From: DAOPJM01 sp035399665
GTDB lineage: Bacteria > Bacillota > Clostridia > Christensenellales > CAG-138
Direction: 5' to 3'
Assembly: GCA_035399665.1 (NCBI GenBank)
Contig: DAOPJM010000020.1
Coordinates: 1-33,129, forward strand
DNA length: 33,129 bases
Shown: positions 22,697-31,640 of the stretch, one piece after another
Numbering within the stretch: the first letter of the stretch is position 1
How the letters are laid out: each line of letters begins with the position of its first letter
The notes under the pieces: generated by a model
What the model saw: only the letters and a program-made list of their open reading frames with translations
Told to the model about the DNA's origin: nothing
The model's database searches: none
Made by a program: the position numbers and the translations under genes

Positions 22697-23635
22697 ATGA
22701 AGAAGCCCGATAAAGCTCAGCTCAAGGCGTTTGCCCTGCGCATACTCTGTATGCTCGGCGGAAATATCTGCTACGCCGTCGCTGTGGACTTCTTCCTTGC
22801 GGGAAACAACATAGCCGCGGGCGGCTTGTCGGGCGTTGCCATCATAATCAACAGCTTCGTGACCGTGCCGATAGGACTGTTCTCCTTCATCGTGTCTATC
22901 CCGCTCTTTATATGGATGTTCTTCGCCAAGGACTTCAAGTTCATGGCCATGACCATGCTCTCGGCCGTCACCTACTCGACAGCCGTGGACCTCATCGCGA
23001 AGCTTCCGCAGCTTACCGACGACATGATGATAGCCTCCATCTGCGGCGGCATAGCCTACGGCGTGGGCGCGGCGCTGCTGATGCGCGCCGACTGCTCCGA
23101 CGGCGGCACAGACCTCTTGGCAAAGCTGCTGTTGACGCGCTTTAAGAATATGTCCCTCGGCAAGATGTTCATGGTCGTTGACGGCTGTATAGTCGTCGCC
23201 GCCATGATAGTCTTTAAGTCCTTTGAATCGGGCTTCTACGCCATACTCACCTTGGGTATCTGCTCCTACGTTACCGACCTGCTCATTCGCGGCGTCAACC
23301 GTGCCGAGGTCTTTTACATCATCACCGGCTCCGACCCCGAACCGCTTGCACGCGCCATCATGGAGGGGCTTGACAGGGGCGTCACCTGTCAGAAGGCCAC
23401 GGGTATGTACAGGCATACCGAACGCAATATCCTCATGGTCGTCGTCAAGACGCGTCAGGTGTACAAGCTCAAGGATATAGTCAAGCGCACCGACCCCACC
23501 GCCTTTATGTTCCTCTCGTCTGCAAGCGAGGTCTTGGGCGAGGGCTTTGGCGGCATTGACGCCAATAAGGTGGAGGAAAACGCGCTGATAGGCTATATCA
23601 GAAGAAAACGCGAGACCAAGCGGCAGCAGCGATGA
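22697..23635 (+). CDS. YitT family membrane protein
   Basis: This 312-residue protein has five to six N-terminal hydrophobic helices (about 15-215), including the family-typical YAVAVDFFLAGNNIAAGGLSG and CSDGGTDLLAKLL. A cytoplasmic DUF2179 domain follows (about 220-300), with RGVTCQKATGMYRHTERNIL and VVVKTRQVYKLKDIV. Bacillota carry many paralogues; none has a clear transport substrate. The start follows the DUF308 stop by six bases, with AACGGAAA as a weak ribosome binding site. It is the last gene of the transcript and converges on the uronate operon. Confidence 0.9.
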   Translation: MKKPDKAQLKAFALRILCMLGGNICYAVAVDFFLAGNNIAAGGLSGVAIIINSFVTVPIGLFSFIVSIPLFIWMFFAKDFKFMAMTMLSAVTYSTAVDLIAKLPQLTDDMMIASICGGIAYGVGAALLMRADCSDGGTDLLAKLLLTRFKNMSLGKMFMVVDGCIVVAAMIVFKSFESGFYAILTLGICSYVTDLLIRGVNRAEVFYIITGSDPEPLARAIMEGLDRGVTCQKATGMYRHTERNILMVVVKTRQVYKLKDIVKRTDPTAFMFLSSASEVLGEGFGGIDANKVEENALIGYIRRKRETKRQQR

Positions 23636-23716
23636 CGCCGCACCCCAAAGAAGCGGGACACGGAATCGACAATAACCCTTTTTTATGTAATCGGAACGGA
23701 CAATGCAGGAACATCC

Positions 23717-23900
23717 CGCGTTGCCCGTTCCTTTATATCGCGGGGTTGTCACGTCATGACCTTGTGTATGGTTTGCCGCTTCACCGCGTTGCCCGTTCCT
23801 TTATATCGCGGGGTTGTCACGTCATGACCTTGTGTATGGTTTGCCGCTTCACCGCGTTGCCCGTTCCTTTATATCGCGGGGTTGTCACATCATGACCTTG
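23717..23900. repeat. 68-bp tandem repeat, 2.7 copies
   Basis: Units start at 23717, 23785 and 23853 with CGCGTTGCCCGTTCCTTTAT. The first two are identical as read; the third is cut at 23900 and has one change (CACATC for CACGTC). Each unit contains the palindrome GTCATGAC or its variant. No reading frame in the repeat looks like a protein. It lies between convergent genes, 82 bp past the YitT stop codon. Confidence 0.92.
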
Positions 23901-23912
23901 CGCCAAATAAAA

Positions 23913-23945
23913 CGAGCAAGTCAACCTGACTTGCTCGCCTTGTTT
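23913..23945 (-). terminator. Bidirectional terminator between yitT-family gene and uxaC
   Basis: CGAGCAAGTC and GACTTGCTCG form a perfect 10-bp stem with a 5-nt loop. On the minus strand it is followed by TTTTATTT, a good U run for the uronate operon. On the plus strand the tail is CCTTGTTT, which is weaker. The remaining 23946-24031 shows nothing else. Confidence 0.85.
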
Positions 23946-24031
23946 AAGCGCCTGTTCGGGGTCGTCCGGCTTTATTACGAGAACCGCATGGTATCTGCAA
24001 GCTCGGGCAAAATGTCGCCCGCGTCGCCTCC

Positions 24032-25432
24032 TTACAGCTCAAAGCAGCGTTCGGCGTTGAAGCAGCAGACGTCCTTGACAAGACCGCCCACGGTTTCTAT
24101 ATCGTTGGGGTACTCGCCGTTCTCGACGAAGCCGCCCATGACATTGCAGAGTATGCGGCGGAAGTACTCATGGCGGGCGTAGGAAAGGAAGCTCCTGCTG
24201 TCCGTGAGCATACCGACGAAATTGCTGAGCACGCCCAGGCTCGCAAGCGTGCGAAGCTGCGCCGTCATGCCGTCGCGGGTATCGTTGAACCACCACGCGC
24301 TGCCGTGCTGCATTTTGCCGCGCACGTTATCCTGACCAAAGCAGCCCGCGACCGTGCAAAGCTGCGCGTTGTCCTTGGGGTCAAGACTGTACAGTATGGT
24401 TTTGGGAAGCTCATGTGTACTCTCAAGCGCGTCAAAGAGCTTCGCGATGCTCTGTACGCAGGAGCTGTTGTCTATGCAGTCATAGCCCGTGTCGGGGCCA
24501 AGCCTCTCAAGCATTATGCTGTTGACGCTTCTTACCGCGCCGTAATGAAGCTGCATGACTATGCTCAGCCTATTGTACTCGCGTCCAAGGTGTACAAGAA
24601 TCGCGGTCTGATAGCCCTCAATCTCACGAAGCGTCAAAGCCTCGCCGTTTATCGCCTTGTTCAAGGCGGCGTCGGCCTCCGCTTCGCTTATCGTGCAAAA
24701 CGGTATGTAATCAAGTCCGTGATCGGAGGCTCTGCACCCGTGCGCCTTGAAACGCTCAAGGGTCGCGGTGAGCGCCCGCTTCATGTCGGCAAGCGATGAA
24801 ATCCCAAAGCCCACGACCTTTTCAAGCTTCTTTACATAGTCCGAGAAGCCCGCCTTGTGCAGGTTAATCGCCTTATCGGGGCGGTAGCTCGGCACTACAA
24901 GCACGTCAAAGGAGGGGTCGTTCTTTATGCGCTCATGCCATTCAAGGCTGTCCGTGGGGTCGTCCGTGGTTCCTATCATCCTGACATTGCTTTGGAGAAT
25001 CAACCCACGCGCCGACATTTCGGGGCTTTGCAGCTTCTTGTTGCAAAGGTCAAAGACCTCGTCGGCGTTGCCTTGTGAAAGCACTCCCTCAAAGCCGAAG
25101 AAGCTCTTCAGCTCCAAGTGACACCAGCTGTACATGGGGTTGCCTATGCAGCGGGTGAGCGTCGCCGCGAAGCTTTGGAATTTCTCCCTGTCCGTGGCGT
25201 CGCCCGTGATGAAGCGTTCGGGAACTCCGTTTTGACGCATGAGCCTCCACTTATAGTGGTCGCCGCCAAGCCAAACCTCGGTGATGCTCGAAAAACGCTT
25301 GTCCTCGAATATCTCCTTGGGGCTGATGTGGCAATGATAGTCCACGATGGGCATACCCTCCGCGAAATCGTGGTAAAGCGTCCTCGCGGTGGGGCTGTCC
25401 AACAGGAAGTCCTTATCCATGAAAGCCTTCAT
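24032..25432 (-). CDS. uxaC: Glucuronate/galacturonate isomerase
   Basis: UxaC (466 residues, the usual length) isomerises D-glucuronate to D-fructuronate and D-galacturonate to D-tagaturonate, the entry step of uronate catabolism in the cytoplasm. It belongs to the amidohydrolase fold. Visible motifs are the metal-site DYHCHISPKEI (His33, His35), DHYKWR, the TDDPTDSLEWH strand end, and the conserved TDSRSFLSYARHEYFRRIL near the C-terminus. The ATG is one base after the larA-type stop codon, with GAGG upstream. It is the last gene of the operon and is followed by a strong terminator. The assignment is firm. Confidence 0.97.
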   Translation of the reverse strand: MKAFMDKDFLLDSPTARTLYHDFAEGMPIVDYHCHISPKEIFEDKRFSSITEVWLGGDHYKWRLMRQNGVPERFITGDATDREKFQSFAATLTRCIGNPMYSWCHLELKSFFGFEGVLSQGNADEVFDLCNKKLQSPEMSARGLILQSNVRMIGTTDDPTDSLEWHERIKNDPSFDVLVVPSYRPDKAINLHKAGFSDYVKKLEKVVGFGISSLADMKRALTATLERFKAHGCRASDHGLDYIPFCTISEAEADAALNKAINGEALTLREIEGYQTAILVHLGREYNRLSIVMQLHYGAVRSVNSIMLERLGPDTGYDCIDNSSCVQSIAKLFDALESTHELPKTILYSLDPKDNAQLCTVAGCFGQDNVRGKMQHGSAWWFNDTRDGMTAQLRTLASLGVLSNFVGMLTDSRSFLSYARHEYFRRILCNVMGGFVENGEYPNDIETVGGLVKDVCCFNAERCFEL

Positions 25433-25433
25433 G

Positions 25434-26720
25434 CTACGCCTCCTCGTTGAAGCGGGTCTTGTCTATCCATAGCCCCAGCGCGGGGTTGGGAATGAAGAAT
25501 ATCTCCTCGCCGTCCTCAAGCGTGTTGTAGCCGCTGCGGAGCTTTTCGGGGTCGTAACGCTTTACGGTCTCGTCATAGTCAAGGGGATTGAAGTGAACGG
25601 AAGCAATCTCCTCCTTGGAGATGCTCTTGACCGCGTAGCTTATCCTGAACCTGCCGTCCGATGAACCGTGAATGAGGTGCGCCGCCGCTCCCATGTTGTC
25701 CCTGAGGTCGGCGTTTTCGGGCTTGTTGAACAGCTCCAAGACCTTCAGCCTGCCGCAGTAGCCGTACTTGCGTATGAGCGCGTCCACCGCCGAGTCCTCG
25801 CCGAAGCGCTCCACGCCGGGGGCAAGCACGATAAGGTCGCCGCCCGTGGCTATCGCCATGCGCGTCCTGTAAACCGCCTTGTTGCCAAGCCAAGTGCTTT
25901 TGAACTCCTTGGGGTCAAGGTAAACCACGCATTTCTTGACGCCATGCTCCAAGAAATCCACGTTCTTCTTCTGCGCAAGGGCAATCGCCGCTTCAAGCGC
26001 GTCGCGCTCCGCGCCCATGAACATACCATGGGTGTTGATGACGCCGCCGGGCGCCGTGGTCACGGTGAGCAGGAACACGAGCGGGATATCCTTGAGGTAA
26101 CGCTTCAGGGCATAGTCGAAGATGCGGCGAACAGGGGTATTGTCCCTGCCCATCATGCGCTCCATGCCGTAGACCGCGCCTACCATGTGCGACTTGTTAA
26201 TCATGTCCGCGCCGCCCACGCCCACAAAGATGTTCTTGGAGTGGTTGGCCATTCCGATGACCTCATGAGGTACGACCTGACCTATGGAGAGTATGAGATC
26301 ATAATTGCCGTCGATAAGGCGGTGATTCACCTCAACGTCAATAGGCTCATTCCACAGTCCCTCGGTTATCTCGGCTATGAAATCGGCGGGAACCTCCCCT
26401 AAGCGCACCACGTCGCTGCGCCAGTTATGCTCCAAAAAGGCTGAGTAGGGGATGTCGGGGAACATATCGGCGGCCTGCTCCTTCGTTACGGGAACATGGG
26501 TACCCAAGGCGGGCAGTACATCCACCTGCGCTCCCGCCTCGTGGTAATAGTTATAGCACACACAGGAAAGGAAGCCCGCGTTGCTGTGATAGCGCGTATA
26601 GTCGGGCGGGATAAGAAGCACGCGCTTTGCGGGCCGCTTTTCAAGCTCCGCCGTGAGCGCCGTCTTCAAAACCACATTCGGTATACCCTTGCCCGTGGTA
26701 TCGCTAAGGCAAATGTCCAT
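25434..26720 (-). CDS. LarA-family nickel-dependent racemase/epimerase (candidate D-mannonate/D-gluconate 2-epimerase)
   Basis: This 428-residue LarA-superfamily (DUF2088) enzyme binds the nickel pincer nucleotide cofactor and racemises or epimerises alpha-hydroxyacids by hydride transfer. Key residues of lactate racemase can be matched by pattern and spacing: Asp40-x-x-Arg43 (PPDYTR), His75 (GTH), His152 (VPHE), Lys162 as the cofactor-linked lysine and His178 as nickel ligand. The 10- and 16-residue spacings equal those of LarA His174-Lys184-His200. The start lies one base after the SDR stop, behind AGCGGGG. Setting among mannonate oxidoreductase, gnd and a sugar-acid kinase suggests C2 epimerisation of D-mannonate to D-gluconate rather than lactate racemisation. 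A gluconate 2-epimerase has, to my memory, been reported in this superfamily. The cofactor genes larB/larC/larE are not in the window. Substrate is inferred. Confidence 0.8.
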   Translation of the reverse strand: MDICLSDTTGKGIPNVVLKTALTAELEKRPAKRVLLIPPDYTRYHSNAGFLSCVCYNYYHEAGAQVDVLPALGTHVPVTKEQAADMFPDIPYSAFLEHNWRSDVVRLGEVPADFIAEITEGLWNEPIDVEVNHRLIDGNYDLILSIGQVVPHEVIGMANHSKNIFVGVGGADMINKSHMVGAVYGMERMMGRDNTPVRRIFDYALKRYLKDIPLVFLLTVTTAPGGVINTHGMFMGAERDALEAAIALAQKKNVDFLEHGVKKCVVYLDPKEFKSTWLGNKAVYRTRMAIATGGDLIVLAPGVERFGEDSAVDALIRKYGYCGRLKVLELFNKPENADLRDNMGAAAHLIHGSSDGRFRISYAVKSISKEEIASVHFNPLDYDETVKRYDPEKLRSGYNTLEDGEEIFFIPNPALGLWIDKTRFNEEA

Positions 26721-26721
26721 A

Positions 26722-27573
26722 TTAAACCCCGCTGTAAGCGGAGAACCCGCCGTCAATCGGCAGCACAACGCCGGTCACAAAGCCCGAAGCATTGTTGTCA
26801 AGCATGAACAGCATACCTCCGATAAGCTCCTCGGCCTCGCCAAAGCGATCCATGGGGGTGTTTCTCAAAATCTTGCCCGTCCTTGCGGTGGGGGTGCCGT
26901 CGTCATTCCACAGCAGCTTCGCGTTCTGGGTGGTGGAGAAGAAGCCGGGGGCAAGCGCGTTGACCCTGATACCCTGCTTTGCAAAATGCACAGCCAGCCA
27001 ACGGGTGAAGTTGGACACGGCGGCCTTTGCCGCTGAGTAGGCGGGAATCTTGGTCAAGGGGGTAAAGGCGTTCATCGAGCTGATGTTGAGTATGACGCCG
27101 CCGGGAGCGTCCAGCATATCACGCGCAAACGCCTGCGTGGGCAGCAGCGTACCCTTCATGTTAAGCCCGAACACGAAGTCAAAGCCCGCGGGATCGAGGT
27201 CGAAAAAGCTTTTCTTGGCGGGGTCGTCCATGACTGCGCGATCGAAGAACTCATCGTCCGTAGTGGCTCTGGGGTTGTTGCCGCCCGCGCCGTTGATGAG
27301 AATCCCACACTTGCCGAAGCTGTCCAAAACGGTTTGGTGAGCCGCCTCTACGCTCTCGGGGTCGAGCACGTTAAGCTTAACGGCAATCGCCTTGCCGCCC
27401 TCGGCGTTGATTTCGTCCGCGACGAGCTGTGCCTTATCGACAGCCAAGTCAAGTATCGCGACCTTCGCGCCGCATTTTGCCAAAGCCTTCGCGAACATAC
27501 TGCAAAGGACGCCTGCGCCGCCGGTTACAACGGCGGTCTTACCCGAAAAGTCGGGGGTGTACGGTAGTTTCAT
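26722..27573 (-). CDS. uxuB: SDR-type D-mannonate oxidoreductase (fructuronate reductase)
   Basis: This 283-residue short-chain dehydrogenase resembles the SDR-type UxuB/YjmF of Bacillus, which reduces D-fructuronate to D-mannonate with NAD(P)H. Cofactor loop TGGAGVL (17-23), NGAGG (94-98), Ser165/Ser166, Tyr179 and Lys183 (YSAAK) are all in place. The ~25-residue insertion after NGAGG (NNPRATTDDEFF...KKSFFDLD) is typical of the mannonate/gluconate oxidoreductase branch. The start follows AAGGAG. Between gnd and this gene lie 102 bp, the largest gap inside the operon, with an imperfect GC-rich hairpin that might tune expression. A 5-keto-gluconate or other sugar-acid reductase is the alternative. 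The neighbours uxaC and uxaE favour fructuronate. Confidence 0.85.
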   Translation of the reverse strand: MKLPYTPDFSGKTAVVTGGAGVLCSMFAKALAKCGAKVAILDLAVDKAQLVADEINAEGGKAIAVKLNVLDPESVEAAHQTVLDSFGKCGILINGAGGNNPRATTDDEFFDRAVMDDPAKKSFFDLDPAGFDFVFGLNMKGTLLPTQAFARDMLDAPGGVILNISSMNAFTPLTKIPAYSAAKAAVSNFTRWLAVHFAKQGIRVNALAPGFFSTTQNAKLLWNDDGTPTARTGKILRNTPMDRFGEAEELIGGMLFMLDNNASGFVTGVVLPIDGGFSAYSGV

Positions 27574-27675
27574 ATCTTATCTCCTTAATATTTTATTGGG
27601 AGGGCGATGCTCGTCCCCTTGTTGTTGCCGTAAACTGCGGACGGGGAGGAAACCCCCTCGCCCGCTCTGATGCTT

Positions 27676-29127
27676 TTATGCCGTGTAGGTCGAAGCGGAG
27701 GTGCTTCCGCCCTCGCCCGTCCAATTGGTGTGGAAGAACTGTCCCCTTGGGCTGTCCAGACGCTCATAGGTATGCGCTCCGAAGTAGTCGCGCTGAGCCT
27801 GAAGCAGGTTGGCGGGCAGTCTGTCGGTGGTGTAGCCGTCAAAGTAGGACAGCGCGGAGGTAAACGCGGGCATGGGCAGACCGGAGCGAATCGCGGTGGA
27901 GCAGACCTCGCGCCACGCGGGGACGCGCTTTTCGATGGTGTCCTTGAAGAAGGGGTCCATGAGCAGGTTGGAGAGCTTGGGGTTATTGTCGTAGGCTTCC
28001 TTTATCTTGCCCAGGAACACCGAACGGATGATACAGCCGCCGCGCCACATGAGTGCGATACCGCCGTAATTGAGGTTCCAGCCATAGGTCTTGGCGGCGG
28101 CGCGCATGAGTGTGTAGCCCTGCGCGTAGGAGATTATCTTGCTCGCGTACAGCGCTTGGCGAATCTGCTCGATGAAAGCCTTCCTGTCGCCCGTAAATTC
28201 GGGGATGGCTCTGTTGTACGCGGCGGCGGCTTCCACGCGCTCCGCCTTCATAGCGGACAGACAGCGTGAGAACACGGCCTCGCCAATGAGCGTGAGGGGT
28301 ACGCCCTCGTCCAAAGCGGCGATGCCCGTCCACTTGCCGGTACCCTTCTGACCCGCGGTGTCCAGAATCTTATCAACTATGGGCTTGCCGTCCGTGTCCT
28401 TGTAAGCCAAGATTTCGGCGGTAATCCCGATTAAGTAGCTGTCAAGCTCAGTCTTGTTCCACTCGGAGAATACCTCAGCTATCTCGTCCGCGTTCATGCG
28501 CAGAACATCGCGCATGAGCTGATACGCCTCGCAGATAAGCTGCATATCGCCATACTCTATGCCGTTATGCACCATCTTCACAAAGTGACCCGCTCCGTTC
28601 TCGCCTACCCAGTCACAGCAGGGTGTGCCGTCCTCGACCTTGGCGCAGATAGCCTGAAACACGGGCTTGACATGCTCCCAAGCCTCGGGCGAACCGCCGG
28701 GCATCATGGACGGGCCGTGAAGCGCGCCCTCCTCGCCGCCCGAAACGCCAGTGCCGACGTACAAAAGACCCTTGGACTCGACATACGCGGTGCGTCTTAT
28801 GGTGTCGGGGAAGTGGCTGTTGCCGCCGTCGATGATAATATCGCCGGGTTCAAGCACCTCGAGCAGCTTCTCTATGAAGTCGTCCACCGCCTGACCCGCC
28901 TTGACCATGAGCATGACCCTGCGCGGCGTCTTGAGATTGTCCTTTAAGTCCTCCAAGCTGTGGCAGCCAATGATGTTCCTGCCCTTGGCCCTGCCGCTTA
29001 CGAAGCGGTCAACCTTCTCCACCGTGCGGTTATACACCGCGACTGTGAAGCCCTTGGATTCCATGTTCATTACAAGATTCTCGCCCATTACGGCAAGACC
29101 TATGAGTCCGATATCAGCCTTGTTCAT
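27676..29127 (-). CDS. gnd: 6-phosphogluconate dehydrogenase, decarboxylating
   Basis: This 483-residue enzyme oxidises 6-phosphogluconate to ribulose-5-phosphate and CO2. The N-terminal Rossmann fold reads GLAVMGENLVMN, with NRT at 33-35, the pattern of NADP-preferring enzymes. It is followed by DGGNSHFPDT, GTGVSGGEEGALHGPSMMPGG and HFVKMVHNGIEYGDMQ. The family signature LDTAGQKGTGKW and C-terminal LPANLLQAQRDYFGAHTYER complete it. The length equals that of the long (E. coli-type) form. The ATG overlaps the kinase stop codon (ATGA), so it is translationally coupled to the sugar-acid kinase. That is notable: classical uronate operons have no use for Gnd, so it suggests that gluconate is formed and phosphorylated by this operon. 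Confidence 0.96.
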   Translation of the reverse strand: MNKADIGLIGLAVMGENLVMNMESKGFTVAVYNRTVEKVDRFVSGRAKGRNIIGCHSLEDLKDNLKTPRRVMLMVKAGQAVDDFIEKLLEVLEPGDIIIDGGNSHFPDTIRRTAYVESKGLLYVGTGVSGGEEGALHGPSMMPGGSPEAWEHVKPVFQAICAKVEDGTPCCDWVGENGAGHFVKMVHNGIEYGDMQLICEAYQLMRDVLRMNADEIAEVFSEWNKTELDSYLIGITAEILAYKDTDGKPIVDKILDTAGQKGTGKWTGIAALDEGVPLTLIGEAVFSRCLSAMKAERVEAAAAYNRAIPEFTGDRKAFIEQIRQALYASKIISYAQGYTLMRAAAKTYGWNLNYGGIALMWRGGCIIRSVFLGKIKEAYDNNPKLSNLLMDPFFKDTIEKRVPAWREVCSTAIRSGLPMPAFTSALSYFDGYTTDRLPANLLQAQRDYFGAHTYERLDSPRGQFFHTNWTGEGGSTSASTYTA

Positions 29128-30182
29128 CTCTTTACCCTCGCGTTTCCTTTGTAGATGCTCCACACCTGCTCCTCGTCGGCGGGCGTGGCGTAGTCCGTAA
29201 GCGCGGTCGTTGCAAGAACGCCCGAAGCCCAACCGAATTGCAGACAGCGCTCACCGTCCCAACCCTTGAATATACCGTAGAGCAGTCCGCCCGTGAAGCC
29301 GTCCCCGCCGCCGATGCGGTCAAGCACGGGGATTTCACGCGGAAGCTCAACGTGCCACTGCCCGTCGGCGCAGAGTATCGCGCCCCAGAGGTGACAGTTC
29401 GCGCTCACAACCTGCCTCAAGGTGGTGGCAAAGTAGCGGGCGTTCGGGTAGCGCTTCTGCGCTTCGCCTATCATGCCCTTGAAGCCCTCGATCTTGGCGG
29501 ACAGGTCCTTACCGCCCGCGTCGGGGCCTTTGATACCCAGAGCAAGCTGGAAGTCCTCCTCGTTGCCAACCAATATGTCCGCAACGGAAGCTATCTCGTT
29601 GAACGCGGCGGAAAGCTCCTCCTTGCGTCCTTCCCAGAAGCTTGCGCGGTAGTTGAGGTCGAAGGACACCAGTGTGCCATACTCCTTGGCTTTCTTGGCA
29701 AGCGCGACACAGAACTTCGCGGTCTCGGGCGACAGCGCGGCTATAAGCCCCGAAATATGCAGTATGACGACGCCCTCGGCGCCGAAGATGCGGTCAAGGT
29801 CGAAATCGTCCATGGAGAGGGTGCGGCCGACTTCACCGGAACGGTCGTTCCACACGCGTGGCCCGCGCAGACCGAAGCCGCTGTCCGCGATGTTGAACTG
29901 ATGGCGATAGCCCCAAGGCCCGCCCTGAGGCACGGAAACGCCTTCATAGGCGATGTTGCGGCCGCGAAGCTCGTGCTGAATGAACAGCGAAACGGGGCTG
30001 CCCTCCACAAATTTCGTGAGGGCGACGCAGGGGAAGCCCAGACTTGACGCGATGTTTAGGACGTTGGTCTCGGCGCTCGTGGACTGCATCATGTAGAGAT
30101 TGCTTGTGTGTACGGCCTGACGGCTTTCGGGGGTAATCCTAACGCCCATGCTTGTGGGGCAGGCCAATGCGTATTTCTTCAT
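29124..30182 (-). CDS. PfkB-family sugar-acid kinase (gluconate or 2-keto-3-deoxygluconate kinase)
   Basis: This 352-residue ribokinase-fold enzyme phosphorylates a sugar or sugar acid with ATP. The C-terminal PfkB signature DRIGGGDGFTGG (288-299) holds the catalytic base Asp294 and the anion hole. VVILHISGL and SFDLNYRASFW lie in the middle. The DRIGGGD form is frequent in KDG kinases (KdgK) of Bacillota, which would be the default name. The gene is, however, fused by ATGA overlap to gnd, and no KDPG aldolase or mannonate dehydratase is near. Gluconate kinase activity forming 6-phosphogluconate is therefore an equally good or better fit. The start follows AAAGGAGGAATT. The kinase fold is certain; the substrate is open. 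Confidence 0.85.
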   Translation of the reverse strand: MKKYALACPTSMGVRITPESRQAVHTSNLYMMQSTSAETNVLNIASSLGFPCVALTKFVEGSPVSLFIQHELRGRNIAYEGVSVPQGGPWGYRHQFNIADSGFGLRGPRVWNDRSGEVGRTLSMDDFDLDRIFGAEGVVILHISGLIAALSPETAKFCVALAKKAKEYGTLVSFDLNYRASFWEGRKEELSAAFNEIASVADILVGNEEDFQLALGIKGPDAGGKDLSAKIEGFKGMIGEAQKRYPNARYFATTLRQVVSANCHLWGAILCADGQWHVELPREIPVLDRIGGGDGFTGGLLYGIFKGWDGERCLQFGWASGVLATTALTDYATPADEEQVWSIYKGNARVKR

Positions 30183-30209
30183 ATAACAATTCCTCCTTTT
30201 AGGGGTGCT

Positions 30210-31619
30210 TTAGTCCTGTGGAATCTGACTGTACAGCAGCTCAAGGTGACGGCCTATATGCTGCTCAAGCCTCTTCGCGTACAGCTCGTCATGCTCGCGC
30301 CAGTTCGCGTAGAGCCTGTCGCGGTACAGGGAGTTGCCGTTCTCGTCCTTCGCGCTTAGGATAAGCCCGTAGGTTATGTGGATAAGCTGACGGGCGTCGT
30401 TCTGCGTGAACAGCTCCGGAAGCTGCGCGTCGGTCAAGGTATCAAGGGCGGGAATGTTGTTGAGGTTGGTGGTGACATGATAGTACTTCTTAGCCTCATG
30501 GAACGCGACAAGCGCATAGGCGTGTACCTCGCGATAAAGCTTGGGGTCGGTCTCGGCGGTGACGCGCATGGCCTCAAGCCAGTTCGTTCCGGCGGTTTTG
30601 ACATGGAAATTGCCCAAGGTCAGTCTGCCAATTATCGGGAACACCGAAAGCTTGTCCGAACCGGAGTGAATGGACAGCTTGTAGCCGAACCTGCGGGCGA
30701 CGGCGGCGTGTACCGCCATCTCGCTCTCGAACTGCTTCAAATCTCCGATATAATCTATGCCCTTTTGGAACTCGCCGCAGAAGCGGGGAGCCACGGTCGC
30801 AAGCTCCACATGGCGCAAGGACAGCTCGTTTGCCACGAAGAAGTGTTGGGTTGGCGTTGTGGGGGTCGCTGTCTCGTCTATGGACAGCTCGAAATCGACG
30901 GGCTTGCCCTTGATGTAGCTGTGGAAAATTCTGTCTGCGTGCTCAATCGCTCCGCCGTAGATGAGGGCGCAGCGCATAAGCTCCTCGGCGGTGAAGTGAA
31001 TCTCGTGATTCTCCACCTTGAAGCTCTTGTCCTTGTAGCGGGCTTCAAGCTCCGCGTTGGGGGTATATTCCTTCTTGAGCTGTTCTGTGGGCATGTCCTC
31101 GACGTCGTTGCGGATATGCTCGCTGCAATCCAAGGTTATCATGGTGTAGCCGCAGGAAAGGGCGTACTCGACCTCCTTGTCGGTCTTGAGGTGATCGCCG
31201 TCCGCACCAAAGCCGCCCTGCCAGTCCTCACGGAACACCGCGTAGCTTGCGCAGTCTAAGACGTTGTCGAAGTCACGGTGGGTGAGCGTCAGCTCGCGTA
31301 TGGACTGCTGCGCCAAGACGGGCGCGGCGTCATACTTGCGGAACACGCGGATATGACCATAGGAGGCTATGCCAAGCCTGTCGCCCACGCCGAAGCTGCG
31401 CTTACGGGTTAGTACCGGCACAGGCGCCGTGAAGGGGAATACGCGGCGCAGGACTACCGCGTTCTCGTGGTTTTCGGGGGCAATGAACTCGCCGTCAATC
31501 ACCTGTCCCGAAAAACCGGGGTTCTCGCCGCGAACGACAAGCACGTCAGCCTTTGGCCCGCGTGCGACGCTGACCGTGGTGTTGCCCGCGCTGTGTACCG
31601 AATTCTTATAGATATCCAT
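30210..31619 (-). CDS. uxaE: Tagaturonate epimerase
   Basis: UxaE (469 residues) epimerises D-tagaturonate to D-fructuronate, joining the galacturonate branch to the glucuronate branch without the separate UxaB/UxaA route. The family was first shown in Thermotoga. Visible landmarks include GVGDRLGIASYGHIR near residue 95, the SIRELTLTHRDFDNVLDCA and FGADGDHLKT segments, HFTAEELMRCALIYG, and the highly typical SIHSGSDKLSVFPIIGR in the second half. The length fits the family. It follows lacI by 21 nt with AAAGGACG upstream and is the first catabolic gene of the operon. With uxaC and the SDR it completes the route from galacturonate to mannonate. Confidence 0.9.
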   Translation of the reverse strand: MDIYKNSVHSAGNTTVSVARGPKADVLVVRGENPGFSGQVIDGEFIAPENHENAVVLRRVFPFTAPVPVLTRKRSFGVGDRLGIASYGHIRVFRKYDAAPVLAQQSIRELTLTHRDFDNVLDCASYAVFREDWQGGFGADGDHLKTDKEVEYALSCGYTMITLDCSEHIRNDVEDMPTEQLKKEYTPNAELEARYKDKSFKVENHEIHFTAEELMRCALIYGGAIEHADRIFHSYIKGKPVDFELSIDETATPTTPTQHFFVANELSLRHVELATVAPRFCGEFQKGIDYIGDLKQFESEMAVHAAVARRFGYKLSIHSGSDKLSVFPIIGRLTLGNFHVKTAGTNWLEAMRVTAETDPKLYREVHAYALVAFHEAKKYYHVTTNLNNIPALDTLTDAQLPELFTQNDARQLIHITYGLILSAKDENGNSLYRDRLYANWREHDELYAKRLEQHIGRHLELLYSQIPQD

Positions 31620-31640
31620 GAAATACGTCCTTTCTGACCT

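Noticed and set aside
22163..23752. 529-codon open frame on the minus strand
   Set aside because: It is the antisense shadow of the DUF308 and YitT genes, with His/Asp/Gly-rich low-quality sequence and no ribosome binding site.
23717..23900. Possible CRISPR or small protein repeat
   Set aside because: 68-bp units repeat as a whole with no variable part; the frames through it give no plausible protein.
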